From assembly GCA_038496445.1 (NCBI GenBank), contig JALMLS010000448.1, positions 186,001 through 250,000 on the forward strand: a DNA stretch of 64,000 nt. Reading direction: 5' to 3'. Positions 23,801-33,078 of this stretch are shown here, one piece after another; position 1 is the first letter of the stretch, and the number at the start of each line of letters is the position of its first letter. Origin of the DNA: Trichosphaerium sp. ATCC 40318 (Eukaryota; Discosea; Flabellinia; Trichosidae). Position numbers and translations under genes: made by a program. The notes below the pieces were generated by a model, which saw only the letters and a list, made by a program, of their open reading frames with translations, was not told where the DNA came from and did not search any database.

Positions 23801-26003
23801 ACGTTGTATTCGTTGCCAATAGTGCTAGGTATTGCAGTGTTTACATTACCTCCTCTCACAACAGTTGGCCTATTTACTCCATAGCCACTAGCACTTGGTC
23901 TTGCTACGTAATCAGTGCTGATATTGGTACTTTGTCTGACACTGCTAGTATTACTAGTAATCTCAGGTAGTGTACGCGTAGGTGGTCCATTACTTGGGAG
24001 AGTGCCATAGTCAGAGTCGGCCATTGGTGTTTGTACACGCTTATTTCTTAAAGGCGAAGAAACTCTTCCATTTGAGTGTGGATTGTAAGTATCTTCAATA
24101 GGTCTTTGAACATAACCTTCGTCGTTCATAGCTGAGGGTCTAGTAGTATAGCCTTCGTCGTTAGCTGCTGTATTGGCGTGGGGAGCATATCTTCCATGAG
24201 ATGGCGAGTAAGTAGCTTCAATAGGTCTTTGAACATAACCTTCGCTTTCCATGCCGGAGTGTGAATTGTAAGTAGCTTCGATAGGTCTTTGAACATAACC
24301 TTCGTCGTTCATAGCCGATGGTCTAGTTGTATAGGCTTCTCCACCAGCTGATGTATTGGCGTGAGAATTGTATCCTCCATGAGTCTGTCCTCCTAAGGCG
24401 TAGGGGTCAGTATATTCCTCGTCATCCCCTCCAAGATCGTAATTCGGCATTACTCCACTATCGTGAGGTAGGTTTCCGTAGTCGTCAGTAGTTTGAGCTT
24501 GGCTTGCATTGCCTCTGTAGGTATCAGTAGTAGGCCTATTAGTGTAATCTGGTCCAGATACTACGCTCTGTCCTGGAACATCAATATATTCGTCAAATTG
24601 TGTCCCGTTATTATTCACCTGATGTTGAGGCTTGTTATTGAAACTAGGTTGACCGTACGGTCTACCGACGTATTCTTGACCAGGGACACTATTATCATTT
24701 GCTTGGGCTTGAACGTTGCCTCCAACGGTTGCGCCATGAGGGAGTGAAGTATACGCATCTGCAGTAGGGTTTGGTTGCGGTCTAGACACAGATACTCGTG
24801 TATTATTCAATCGAGATTGATGTGGCGAATCAGGCGCATTGTGAACTCGCATGGGAGAGTTTTGGTGTCGTTGTTGATTAAGTAGAGCAGGAGCTGTATT
24901 CCCTCTTGGTACAAAAGATGAATCTAAAACAAAACGTGAGAAACAACCAAAAAACCAACCAAACTGATTTCATTGAAAAAAAGTGAAAAAAATTCTCTTG
25001 TCTCTTTGTTTTTTTTCCTTTAAACCCACAAAAAACCCTTGAGAGGATTTACTCTTCTTTTTACAATTTTCAGTGGGTAATAACAATCAAAAAGTTTTAG
25101 GAGTAAATTTTTTTTGGTTTTCTTTCTTTGAAACAAATAAGTACGTACTTGATGTGCCTACGCGTGCACTACCACGTAAAGGCGATTTCGCGTTTGTAGA
25201 AAATGAGTCAGCAAGTCCAGTGCTATTTGCAATATTAACATTTTGTCTCATGTCTACGTTGCTCCTTGTTGATCTCATATTTGCTTGACCTGATCGCCCA
25301 GATGACGGTGCAGGTAGGTTATTATAATCGGATTCTTGTTCCACCCTAGCAGACGCCGAAATAGGAGAGTTGTATCTTTCCTGTGTACCAAAGTTTTGGT
25401 TTTGGTTTTGTGGTATTTGAGCGTTAATAGGTGATGGTAGTACGCCGTATTCGTTGCCAGGTTGTTGGTTTTGCGCTCGTGGTGGTTGTGCAGCGCTGTG
25501 ATGCGAAATTATATTGTTTCCAGTAGACACTGAAACGCTTCGAACGCCGTTACGGTTCACAGGCTTATTGACTTTTCTGTGAGGATTATAAGTACTGGCG
25601 CCTTGGTTTTGCGTGTAGCTTGTCGCTTCTTGAGCTACTTGAGTCGTTTTCGAATTGCTATTGTGCTGGGATCCACCTAGGCGTAAAAACGGTAAGTAAA
25701 AGGCGACTACGGTTGTTTTTCGTTTTATCAGAGACGAATAAATACGGTACGTACCTTTAACTTGCACAACTTTATTACGTGGAAACCACCCTTTCGCTAT
25801 TCGCCCATCAGTAGGCGCTGGCCAAAGTTGCCCAAAAAGCCAACCCTTTATTTCATTAGCCTGTCCACGCGAAACGTTATGTGACGTACCGCCTTTTCGC
25901 CGTGTACGTAAACAAACGACTTATTTTTTAAGGGGAGACAAGGGAAAGTAGCTCCAAGTGTACCGCGGTATTCTACAGTTGCTTGCCACCACGTCCCATA
26001 CAT
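20880..26003 (-). CDS. Cytoplasmic tyrosine kinase with SH3-like segment, Tyr-motif array and PH domain
   Basis: Read leftward. The first exons (about 26003-25756) give TWWQATVEYR ... IKGWLFGQLW ... KGWFPRNKVVQVK, which looks like the C-terminal half of an SH3 fold. Two long exons (about 25680-25150 and 24924-22550) are low-complexity Ser/Asn/Pro with about 21 copies of [D/E/A/G]-Tyr-x-x-[L/R/V]-Pro. A PH domain follows (QEFILVKKDKLWKWFQCTLT ... FALHSAEDRDEWVKKANVMA). The kinase domain has LGRGAFGVVYKG, VAIK lysine, RECELM glutamate, catalytic loop IHCDIAARNVLI (HCD for HRD), IADFGMS, AIRWMSPEA and ends GCWQKEPRSRIKL; AAR in the loop is the tyrosine-kinase signature. TGA at 20882-20880. The array suggests autophosphorylation sites for SH2 partners (inference). 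The first ATG is uncertain; the open frame extends upstream without an obvious Met. Confidence 0.85.
24085..24370 (-). repeat. Direct coding repeats inside the kinase gene
   Basis: The segment translated as GYVQRPIE + T-rich spacer occurs three times and the segment [AG]YTTRPSAMNDEG twice, with near-identical DNA. The copies look recent, consistent with slippage expanding the Tyr-motif array. Confidence 0.8.
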
Positions 26004-26644
26004 TGCACCTTTCTTTTGCTTTGGTTTTTGTTTTTGTTGTTGTACATTTTGGTGGTTCTGTGCTCGGCCTCCTGGTAGAGTGTCTTTTTGCGTGTAAATA
26101 AAACGCCTAGCTAAATACCAACCAAAAGCGTACCATAATCTGTTATTACGTTCATCATTGTACGGGGAGTTGGCAAAGGATTACAGCCAAACAACTATAC
26201 AATCAGTTGAATGAAATTACTAGAGTGATATACAACGTTTGTAACCCCTGGTGTTGTAATGTGTAGTGTTTTCGTGCTGTGTTAGTTTGTGAAGATAATT
26301 TGTTTGACGAACGACACAAAGCATTTCACAAGCTGAAATTTCCGGTTTCACTATATGCCTGATACGCTTATTTAGTATCGCTGTGATGATTTACGGAAAA
26401 TAGCCCTAACAGCACTTGTTGTTACAACTTCACAACGGCAGTACAACGCCTGGCAACTGGTAGTATAACACTCTCAAGTATATCTCGCTCATCACAAAAA
26501 GAGGTTTTGTTAGAATATGTTTAAACACTTCACATTGGGTAACTGTTCTTGACAACGCTCATTACAACAGTAATGCGACTTCAACCATAATTGGAGTTAA
26601 GTTAGTTAGTGAAAATTGTTCAGATAGCGTTAGGGGTGCAACAA
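26004..26644. other. Divergent promoter region between kinase and LOV genes
   Basis: About 640 bases between the first kinase exon and the LOV gene ATG. The kinase frame remains open for part of it (to about 26170), so an upstream kinase exon may lie here. Nothing else recognised. Confidence 0.45.
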
Positions 26645-28160
26645 ATGGGTAGTAGCCCTTCCAAGGGTATAAAAAGGTTGCAACCCTTTATTATAGTGCA
26701 GTACCCTCAACTAGAGAGCTTGCATGATAGTATGCTCATCACTGGTGCGTTTGTATAACGGTTAAACTTGATATCAACGTTGATACGGTGATGTACTGTT
26801 TTACTCATTATTAGATGCTACTAAACCCGATAACCCGATCATATTTGTAAGTGGTGCGCGTGGTTCGGAGTGTTGCTCCCTTTTAGGCCAAACAACATGT
26901 CCAGAGAATGACGTATTCTATTTAGATGATTTCGAGCGCTTGACGCTGTATCCTAGAGAGGAGGTTGTTGGCAAAAACTGTAGATTCTTACAGGTACGCT
27001 AGTACAAAGAAATTGCAGACTTGAAAAATGAAACTTACTCAAAATAGGGTCGACACACAAGCAAAGAAAGTGTGACTATTATAAGACAAGCTATTTACAA
27101 TGGTGATAAAAAGGATGTTGTACGGTTCTGAGAACGCCCATCATCGACTCACTGACTCCTAGGTATTGTTGAATTATCGCAGGGATGGTGTACCTTTTTG
27201 GAACAACTTTACAATCCTACCTCTCCGTGCAGGTTCTTACACTTTATGTGAAATCTTTTCTGTAATGTTGCATAGATCCGGAAGATGAGCAAAGGGTAAC
27301 CCATTTTATTGGTATCCAAAGAGATATTACACCTATTGTGCAAGCAGATAAGGAAATGGTAAATTGGAGTCCAGTAGAAGTAGCTTTGTGGGTTGGTACG
27401 TGAGAGTTTTCGAACAAAAAAAAACTTGTTTTGCTTATAAATATGTTTTATAGAGCACCTTGACATGTGGCCTTATGCTGTTGCGTTTATAGATAATAAT
27501 GTCACAGGGAATAGATTGTTAGTGATGAGTACGTTTTTAAAAATAGTGCAATGCAATAACTTACACTAAAAAGCGTTCCAAACACTAATTGCTATGGGCT
27601 TGCCTGCGACAGTTGCAAAAGATCTCCTAGTAGTATGTTACTCACCTTCATATGTTTAATGAAGCCTAACAGGTTCCATAGGAGATTAAGAAAGTTACAC
27701 AAGATGGTACAGTATCGTCAAATGCTTTTGCACCACGGTTGCAGCGTAAGACTTATTTGTATTTTTTGAAGGAAATTAACAATTGATGCTTATTGCTTTG
27801 TTTTCGCATTAGATAGGTTTGTTGCAAAAGCACATTTTAGAAAGACAAAACGTATATTTTTTGTACTGGAACGTGATACCCTCGCAGTAATTATAAAGCG
27901 GTACGTCACACTTAGGTAGGTAGATTGGTAATTTAGTTTCTTTAGAATACGCACAGAATTCCCAGGAAAGTTCTCAACGTATAAACTGCGTTTGGTTAAA
28001 GCGCAGGGTGAAGGATATAAAACTATGACAGACTTTGAACTCTCAGAAGTAATGTACGACTGTTTTTTGGAACGAAAATTACCTTATTTGTAACCAGGAA
28101 AAAAATGACAGCCAAGTGCATGTTAACAATGTGTATAAGTGGAAAAGACCCAGTTTTTAA
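26645..28160 (+). CDS. LOV - SAM - PB1 protein with myristoylation-type N-terminus (blue-light sensor candidate)
   Basis: Exons 26645-26744, 26815-26850, 26926-26993, 27048-27119, 27163-27232, 27276-27395, 27454-27528, 27574 onward to TAA 28158-28160. The N-terminus MGSSPSKGIKR fits N-myristoylation. A PAS/LOV domain follows: LESLHDSMLITDATKPDNPI, FVNDDFERLTLYPREEVVGK, then GKNCRFLQG carrying the flavin-adduct cysteine, LLNYRRDGVPFWNNFTILPL and FIGIQRDIT. Both FMN-contacting Asn (NYR, FWN) and the gating Gln (GIQ) are present, so all key LOV residues are there. Next is a SAM domain (WSPVEVALWVEHLDMWPYAV ... LIAMGLPATVAKDLL) and a PB1-like end (FVAKAHFRKTKRIFFVLERD, then KLRLVKAQGEGYKTMTDFEL). 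SAM and PB1 are oligomerisation modules. Light sensing is inferred from the intact LOV chemistry. Confidence 0.88.
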
Positions 28161-28443
28161 TATATCTCTTGAAATAGACACATTTGATTGACATCTAGCT
28201 GCGAACAAAAACAAAAGGAGGCTAGTAAAGTAGTGCTAGCCAAAAACTATTTTTTCACTAATTCGAACTTGTATATTAAATGCTGCTAAAATGAATTGTA
28301 CAGTTGTTTTCAATGCTCGGAATTAGTGGAACAACGGACTTACGACAAAATATTAAATTTCACCTCTTTTGGCTTGTAGAACCTTCCAATTTCTCCACTC
28401 TGCGGGCAAATATATTCCACCATTTTACAATCAGTACTATCGA

Positions 28444-29971
28444 ATGACATCAACTCCTTCAGAAAAGAATACGAACATAACCGGAGCTTTTAAGCGTAAA
28501 GGTAATAGCTAATCATTTAAATTGTACTCTAACTCTTAAAAGCTGCGTCATTTCGTAATCACATCACTGCAGACGGCAGTTCTGGTTTTCCAGCTGAACC
28601 TGATCGCTATCACCTTTACATAGGTACTTACGCTTTTTATCAACCTCCTAACGCGTTCTAGCTCGTGCTTGTCCTTGGGTATGCTATTTTCGCATGTAGC
28701 GTTTAGAATTTGTTAACCCATAACTAGGCGCATAGAACTATGATGGTTAGAGCGTTAAAAGGTTTGTCAGTTAATTTTGTTGTCATGTCACGACAAACGC
28801 TAACAAAGCCTCCTTAGGTCTTGAAAAAATAATCACCGTGTCTATTGTTGAACCCTTTATGGGTAATAAGGGTTGGACATTCAATCCAAGCCTTCCTGAT
28901 TGCACAGATGACCCAGTTTTTAACGCTAAACACATCAGGCAAGACTTTTCCTTTTTAACTCTTTTTGTGACATTGTTTTTTAGTGAAATCTACTTTGCTG
29001 TTGATCCTGACTACTCTGGTCGTTATACAGTACCTCTTTTAGTAGATAAAAAAGTAAGCATTCTCACCAAACTGTTGTTTTCTTAACACCTCTTCGCTAA
29101 CATTTGAAACTAATGTAGCAAAAAACTATTGTAAACAATGAATCTTCAGAGATTATTAGAATGTTTACAACTGCTTTTGATAGCTTAGAAGGTATTCCAA
29201 AACTAGATCTATACCCAGAAGATTTGAGGGAGAAGATAGATGCTGTCAACGAGTGGGTATGAGTAAAGTCTAAATGTTGAATAACATGTTTTTTTAACTG
29301 AATGCAAATTAGGTTTATCCAGATATCAATAACGGAGTATACAAGTGTGGATTTGCTAGGTAAGTAGTTTTTTGGTCTCTCATGGGTATCAACGTTTTTT
29401 TTAGAAGCCAAGAAGCATACAATGCAGCTGTAACTGCACTATTTTCGGCCTTAGATAAAGGTGCCTTTATTGAGTTTAAAAATAGAGTAATGCCAACTAA
29501 CTTGTATTATAGCCGAAGAAATCCTCTCTAAACAACGCTATTTGACAGGAAATCAATTCACAGAAGCTGATCTTAGATTATGGGTAACATTGATTCGCTT
29601 TGATCCTGTGTACCAAGGTATAAACAATTCTTTTGATTGAATGTTATTTCTCATTTTGCTAATTGTTTTTGAATCATAGTCCACTTCAAGTGCAGTGCAA
29701 AGAAGATCACGCAGTACCCTAACATGTGGAACTTTGTCAAAGAGATATACCAAATGAAAGGTGTTGCTGATACATGGAACCTAAAAGCAACAAGAGATCA
29801 CTACTTCCAGAGGTACTGCCAAAAGAACTTTTTATTGTTTTTTTGATAAAGAAGCTAAGTATGTTCAATAGTCATACGTCTATCAATCCTTTTGGTATCG
29901 TAGCCGCTCTCCCGTCTGATTTTGATGTTGCATCTCCGCACGACAGGACAAAGTTCCCAGCAAAGTCATAA
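28444..29971 (+). CDS. Glutathionyl-hydroquinone reductase (Xi-class GST, ECM4/YqjG-like)
   Basis: About ten exons. Joined product shows the family layout: GAFKRK, DGSSGFPAEPDRYHLY, then RACPWAHRTMMVRALKGLEK with the catalytic cysteine of CPWAHR, followed by ITVSIVEPFMGNKGWTF, RYTVPLLVDKK, NNESSEIIRMFTTAFD, LREKIDAVNEWVYPDINNGV, YKCGFARSQEAYNAAVTALF, GNQFTEADLRLWVTLIRFDP and SHTSINPFGIVAALP near the end. All conserved blocks of ECM4/YqjG enzymes are there. These reduce glutathionyl-hydroquinones using glutathione. TAA at 29969-29971. An upstream in-frame segment (QFLHSAGKYIPPFYNQYYR) could be an extra 5' exon; ATG 28444 was chosen as the first Met in the exon. Confidence 0.9.
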
Positions 29972-30187
29972 AGTGATTTTTGTTGTACAAATAAACAAAG
30001 CTTTATTCATTAGTGTTCAAGAGTTGTTTGTGCTCGTGAGGCATTCATTTTTTTCCAGTTCTTAGCCCAAACGGAATTTTACTCACACATTCTAAATGAA
30101 TTGAAGAAATCACTAACAGTTCTTCACAATGTGGTGAACGAAAATTTTTTACATGGTGTTGTTTGAATCTTAGAAGTTTATTTTTAT

Positions 30188-30412
30188 CTATGCTGCCATG
30201 AACGTATCATCAAATAGTGCTCTCTTTTCAGGGTCTGAAAGAATTGACCATGCGTACGAAATTGCTTCAAATTTACGCTGTGCTTGGGTTAGTTGTTCAG
30301 AATACAAATACCGTCTATGTAATCCTATTGCTTTGCGTTTATACGCTTTGCGTATTTCCCTACCAGTTGCGTCCTTGGATACTTCTAATATCGAGTATGG
30401 GTTATAGTCCAT
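30188..30412 (-). CDS. J-like domain protein lacking the HPD motif
   Basis: Single exon, 74 residues, almost only a J domain: MDYNPYSILEVSKDATGREI, RKAYKRKAIGLHRRYLYSEQ, then KFEAISYAWSILSDPEKRAL, FDDTF. Helices II and III and the tail match DnaJ, but the HPD tripeptide that activates Hsp70 is replaced by HRR. It may therefore act as a J-like protein that binds but does not stimulate Hsp70. No signal or membrane segment. ATG 30412 is the natural start, only one codon before the domain. Confidence 0.85.
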   Translation of the reverse strand: MDYNPYSILEVSKDATGREIRKAYKRKAIGLHRRYLYSEQLTQAQRKFEAISYAWSILSDPEKRALFDDTFMAA

Positions 30413-30489
30413 AGAGTATTGTAGACGCTTGTTAAATAAACGAAATTATTGCGAGTTTTCCAGTTTTTTTCAGTTAGTTTTCTTTTGAT

Positions 30490-30924
30490 ATGTCTCAACA
30501 CAACTTACTAGCATCAGGATTTGAGATCCAATAATGTTGATAAAGAAAGAGGTAACTCAAGTTTTGAAAATAGACTATTGGATAGAACGTCGCATGAAAA
30601 CCAAACGTTTTTTGAAAAAAAATGCTTTGATTGTAGATACTTTTCCTCGGTACAGCATAAACAAATCACATGGCTATAAGTATAGAATCCTGGGTACATG
30701 TTCAAAATAGCCTTTGAAGTTTAAGATGGTTGTGAGGTGAGGTAATATCAAAATCAATAATGTAATTTCTTGAGCCTGTCTCCGCACAACCAACACGTTT
30801 GTACAGCTTGATTTACCCAAAAGCAATAGAACCAGATCCAATACTTCAGTTGGAAGCGTCATATAGTGCGTACAAACAATCTAATATTCTGGCTATCACA
30901 GAAAACATGAACGATTACGAGTAA
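30490..30924 (+). CDS. Possible small spliced gene (unrecognised)
   Basis: Tentative. ATG 30490 (MSQHNLL) could splice to an exon reading DLRSNNVDKERGNSSFENRL, DRTSHENQTFFEKKCFDCRY, and then to a last exon LYSLIYPKAIEPDPILQLEA, SYSAYKQSN...NDYE with TAA 30922-30924. The pieces read like protein (Cys pair CFDC, no runs) and the AG acceptors are present, but I cannot place the joins with certainty and recognise no family. Confidence 0.3.
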
Positions 30925-30932
30925 AAGTCTTG

Positions 30933-30985
30933 AAGTTTCAGCGTAAAAAAAGTCGAGATCTCTGAACATTTTTACGCTGAAACTT
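30933..30985. repeat. Perfect 17-bp inverted repeat (hairpin)
   Basis: Arms 30933-30949 and 30969-30985 are exact reverse complements (AAGTTTCAGCGTAAAAA / TTTTTACGCTGAAACTT). The 19-base loop contains the palindrome GAGATCTC. It sits between the doubtful small gene and the F-box/LRR gene. Confidence 0.9.
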
Positions 30986-31122
30986 TATAATAGTTGAAAT
31001 CCCTCCTTTACCCAAACTACAAAACGCCGAATAGAGTTTGTGCATTTCAATGAATGAATGACATGGCAACAAACTTCAAAATCTGTGGAATTTACGTGGA
31101 CACTATTCTAATTATAATAAAC

Positions 31123-32646
31123 ATGTCATTGTTCGCAACGCTACCCACCGAAATGCTATTAGAAGTTCTTAAAAACATTACAGACGTAAAACAAAGGAAT
31201 TTGGCTTCTCTGTGCTGTAAACAGTTCTGCAGTCTCATACGTGATTACATCGGTCTCGGAACAGTGTATGTGTACAAAGACAACATCAACCAAGTCGCAA
31301 AACACAAAAACCTGCTGAGAAACACCAAAATCATTGTAGGATATGACGTAGACCCAAATCTTGTAAAAGAACTGGCCGGAGCTAAAGCAATAAAGATTGG
31401 TTGTACAACTACGGATGAAACCCTTCAAGCATTAGCAGGCGTTGTAGATTTCGAAGCAGAGGATGGAGAAGATATCACCGACGCCGGATTAGCGTATTTG
31501 AAGGGTGTCAAGAAAATCGGATTGGCTTACCTTAAAAACACCACGAGTGCTGGCTTTAAGCACCTAGCAGGAGCTCAAGAAGTGTCGATATCGAACTCTG
31601 AAGTAGATGACGCTTCTTTATTGGTTTTCAAAGGAGTTAAAGTGCTATCGTTGTGGAACTTGGAGAAAATAACTGATGAAGCCTTCAAAACGTTTGCAGG
31701 TGTTGAGGAAGTACACATGAGATATATTGAGAAAGCGACCGATGAAGGCCTTAAGCATCTCGCTGGAGCTCGTATTCTTAATGTCAACCAAGAATCACAG
31801 TACACTGATGCTAGCATTGCTCTGTTCAAAGGCGCACATATTGTTAAACTAAGACACGTGGAGGTTACAGATTTGTCTCTTCACGCTCTCGCTGGTGTAG
31901 GGAAAATAAACCTGATGGGCAATGAAGTCATTACTGATGAGGGGTTAAAGTCTTTGGCAGGTGTAGAATGGATCAACCTCGAGGATTGCAAAAAAATAGG
32001 CGACGAAGGTGTCAAGGCTTTAGCTGGTGTTCGTAAGATCAAGCTTAGCGAATGTAAGCTTGTTACAGACATTGGGTTTAAAGCTCTAGCAGGTGCCGAG
32101 AAAGTGTATGCTGACAATACGAATATTGGCGATGAAGGCCTTAAAAGTCTGTCTGGAGTAAAGTTTATATCGCTTTATGAATGTAAGAATATCACAGATG
32201 AAGGCGTCAAAGCTCTCGCAGGTGTGGAAACGATTAATCTTCACGGATGCAACCAACTCACAGATGAAGGTGTTAAAGCACTTTCTGGTGCTAAACATGT
32301 TACTCTTTCTCACTGTAACCTAATTACAGATGAGAGTGCTTTTGCTCTTAAAGGCGTAGAGGTCATCAATGTTGACTACTGTGATAAACTGACTGATGAC
32401 GGTATTTCTTGTTTTGCTGGTGCCAAGGAAGTACGTTTTCAAGTATGCCCACTCATTACAAATAAGGGAGTTCTGTCGTTGCTTGGAGTGGAAGTATTTA
32501 ACTCTATGGCTTGTCCGTTAATTACAAATGAAGGTATTGAACCCTTCTTAGGTACTAACCTAAGGAAGGTGTATATATCTGTACCTCCTATTTCCGAAGA
32601 ACTTGCTTCAAGACTCTATAAAAGTGGTGTAAACACAAAGTACTAA
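31123..32646 (+). CDS. F-box / leucine-rich repeat protein, intronless
   Basis: One uninterrupted frame. From Met 31123 it begins MSLFATLPTEMLLEVLKNIT, DVKQRNLASLCCKQFCSL, an F-box-like start. It is followed by about sixteen repeats of roughly 23 residues with consensus G-V-x-x-I-x-L-x-x-C-x-x-I-T-D-E-G-V-K-A-L-A, the cysteine-containing AMN1/FBXL type. Such proteins are usually substrate receptors of SCF ubiquitin ligases. An ATG at 31054 would add 23 hydrophobic residues and is less likely. The gene is the only long one here without introns, which suggests retroposition or acquisition; similar F-box and repeat proteins are common in amoebae and their giant viruses. AATAAA occurs 17 bases after the stop. 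Confidence 0.88.
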   Translation: MSLFATLPTEMLLEVLKNITDVKQRNLASLCCKQFCSLIRDYIGLGTVYVYKDNINQVAKHKNLLRNTKIIVGYDVDPNLVKELAGAKAIKIGCTTTDETLQALAGVVDFEAEDGEDITDAGLAYLKGVKKIGLAYLKNTTSAGFKHLAGAQEVSISNSEVDDASLLVFKGVKVLSLWNLEKITDEAFKTFAGVEEVHMRYIEKATDEGLKHLAGARILNVNQESQYTDASIALFKGAHIVKLRHVEVTDLSLHALAGVGKINLMGNEVITDEGLKSLAGVEWINLEDCKKIGDEGVKALAGVRKIKLSECKLVTDIGFKALAGAEKVYADNTNIGDEGLKSLSGVKFISLYECKNITDEGVKALAGVETINLHGCNQLTDEGVKALSGAKHVTLSHCNLITDESAFALKGVEVINVDYCDKLTDDGISCFAGAKEVRFQVCPLITNKGVLSLLGVEVFNSMACPLITNEGIEPFLGTNLRKVYISVPPISEELASRLYKSGVNTKY

Positions 32647-32662
32647 AGTTGTACTTACCATC

Positions 32663-32668
32663 AATAAA
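32663..32668 (+). promoter_or_regulatory. Possible polyadenylation signal AATAAA after the F-box/LRR gene
   Basis: AATAAA 17 bases after the TAA at 32644-32646, expected position for a poly(A) signal; not proven. Confidence 0.4.
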
Positions 32669-32696
32669 GTAAATTGTTTACAAGTTCACTAATGCT

Positions 32697-32961
32697 TTAA
32701 TTATTTTTTATTGTTTTTTTCCCAGTAAGAGGATACTCCAAGTTGATCAGTCTGACTGTGTTTTTATCATAGACCGCGGAGGGAGATAGACTTACATTTT
32801 TGCCACTTTGTCTGACTTGATAATTGTCTGACAATAGCAGGGCAACCCTTTTCGGGCTTTTTCCAGAAATCACGTGTTACTTGTGGCTGAAGTTTTACGA
32901 GCTCTTTTTCTGCTGCGTGTAACAACGATTTCATGCCACTCATTTTCTTGTTAATATACAT
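32697..32961 (-). CDS. Small spliced basic protein (unrecognised)
   Basis: ATG 32961 starts MYINKKMSGMKSLLHAAEKE, continues LVKLQPQVTRDFWKKPEKGC, PAIVRQLSSQTKWQK, then a GTAAGT donor; the acceptor CACAG gives RLINLEYPLTGKKTIKNN and TAA 32697-32699. The total is about 70 residues, basic, without a membrane segment. It fits snugly between two larger genes. I recognise no family; a mitochondrial or ribosomal small protein is a guess only. Met at 32943 is an alternative start. Confidence 0.45.
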
Positions 32962-33078
32962 ACTCTTTTTGCGTTGTAAGACGTGCGATGATAATTTATT
33001 GGCAATCAATGGTAAGCTTGCTACTAATTTTTTATTTGCGATACAGAGTGTTCAGTGACATCTAGATGTTCGTATTTC

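Noticed and set aside
31575..32313. Several minus-strand frames inside the F-box/LRR gene
   Set aside because: Periodic antisense shadows of the LRR repeats.
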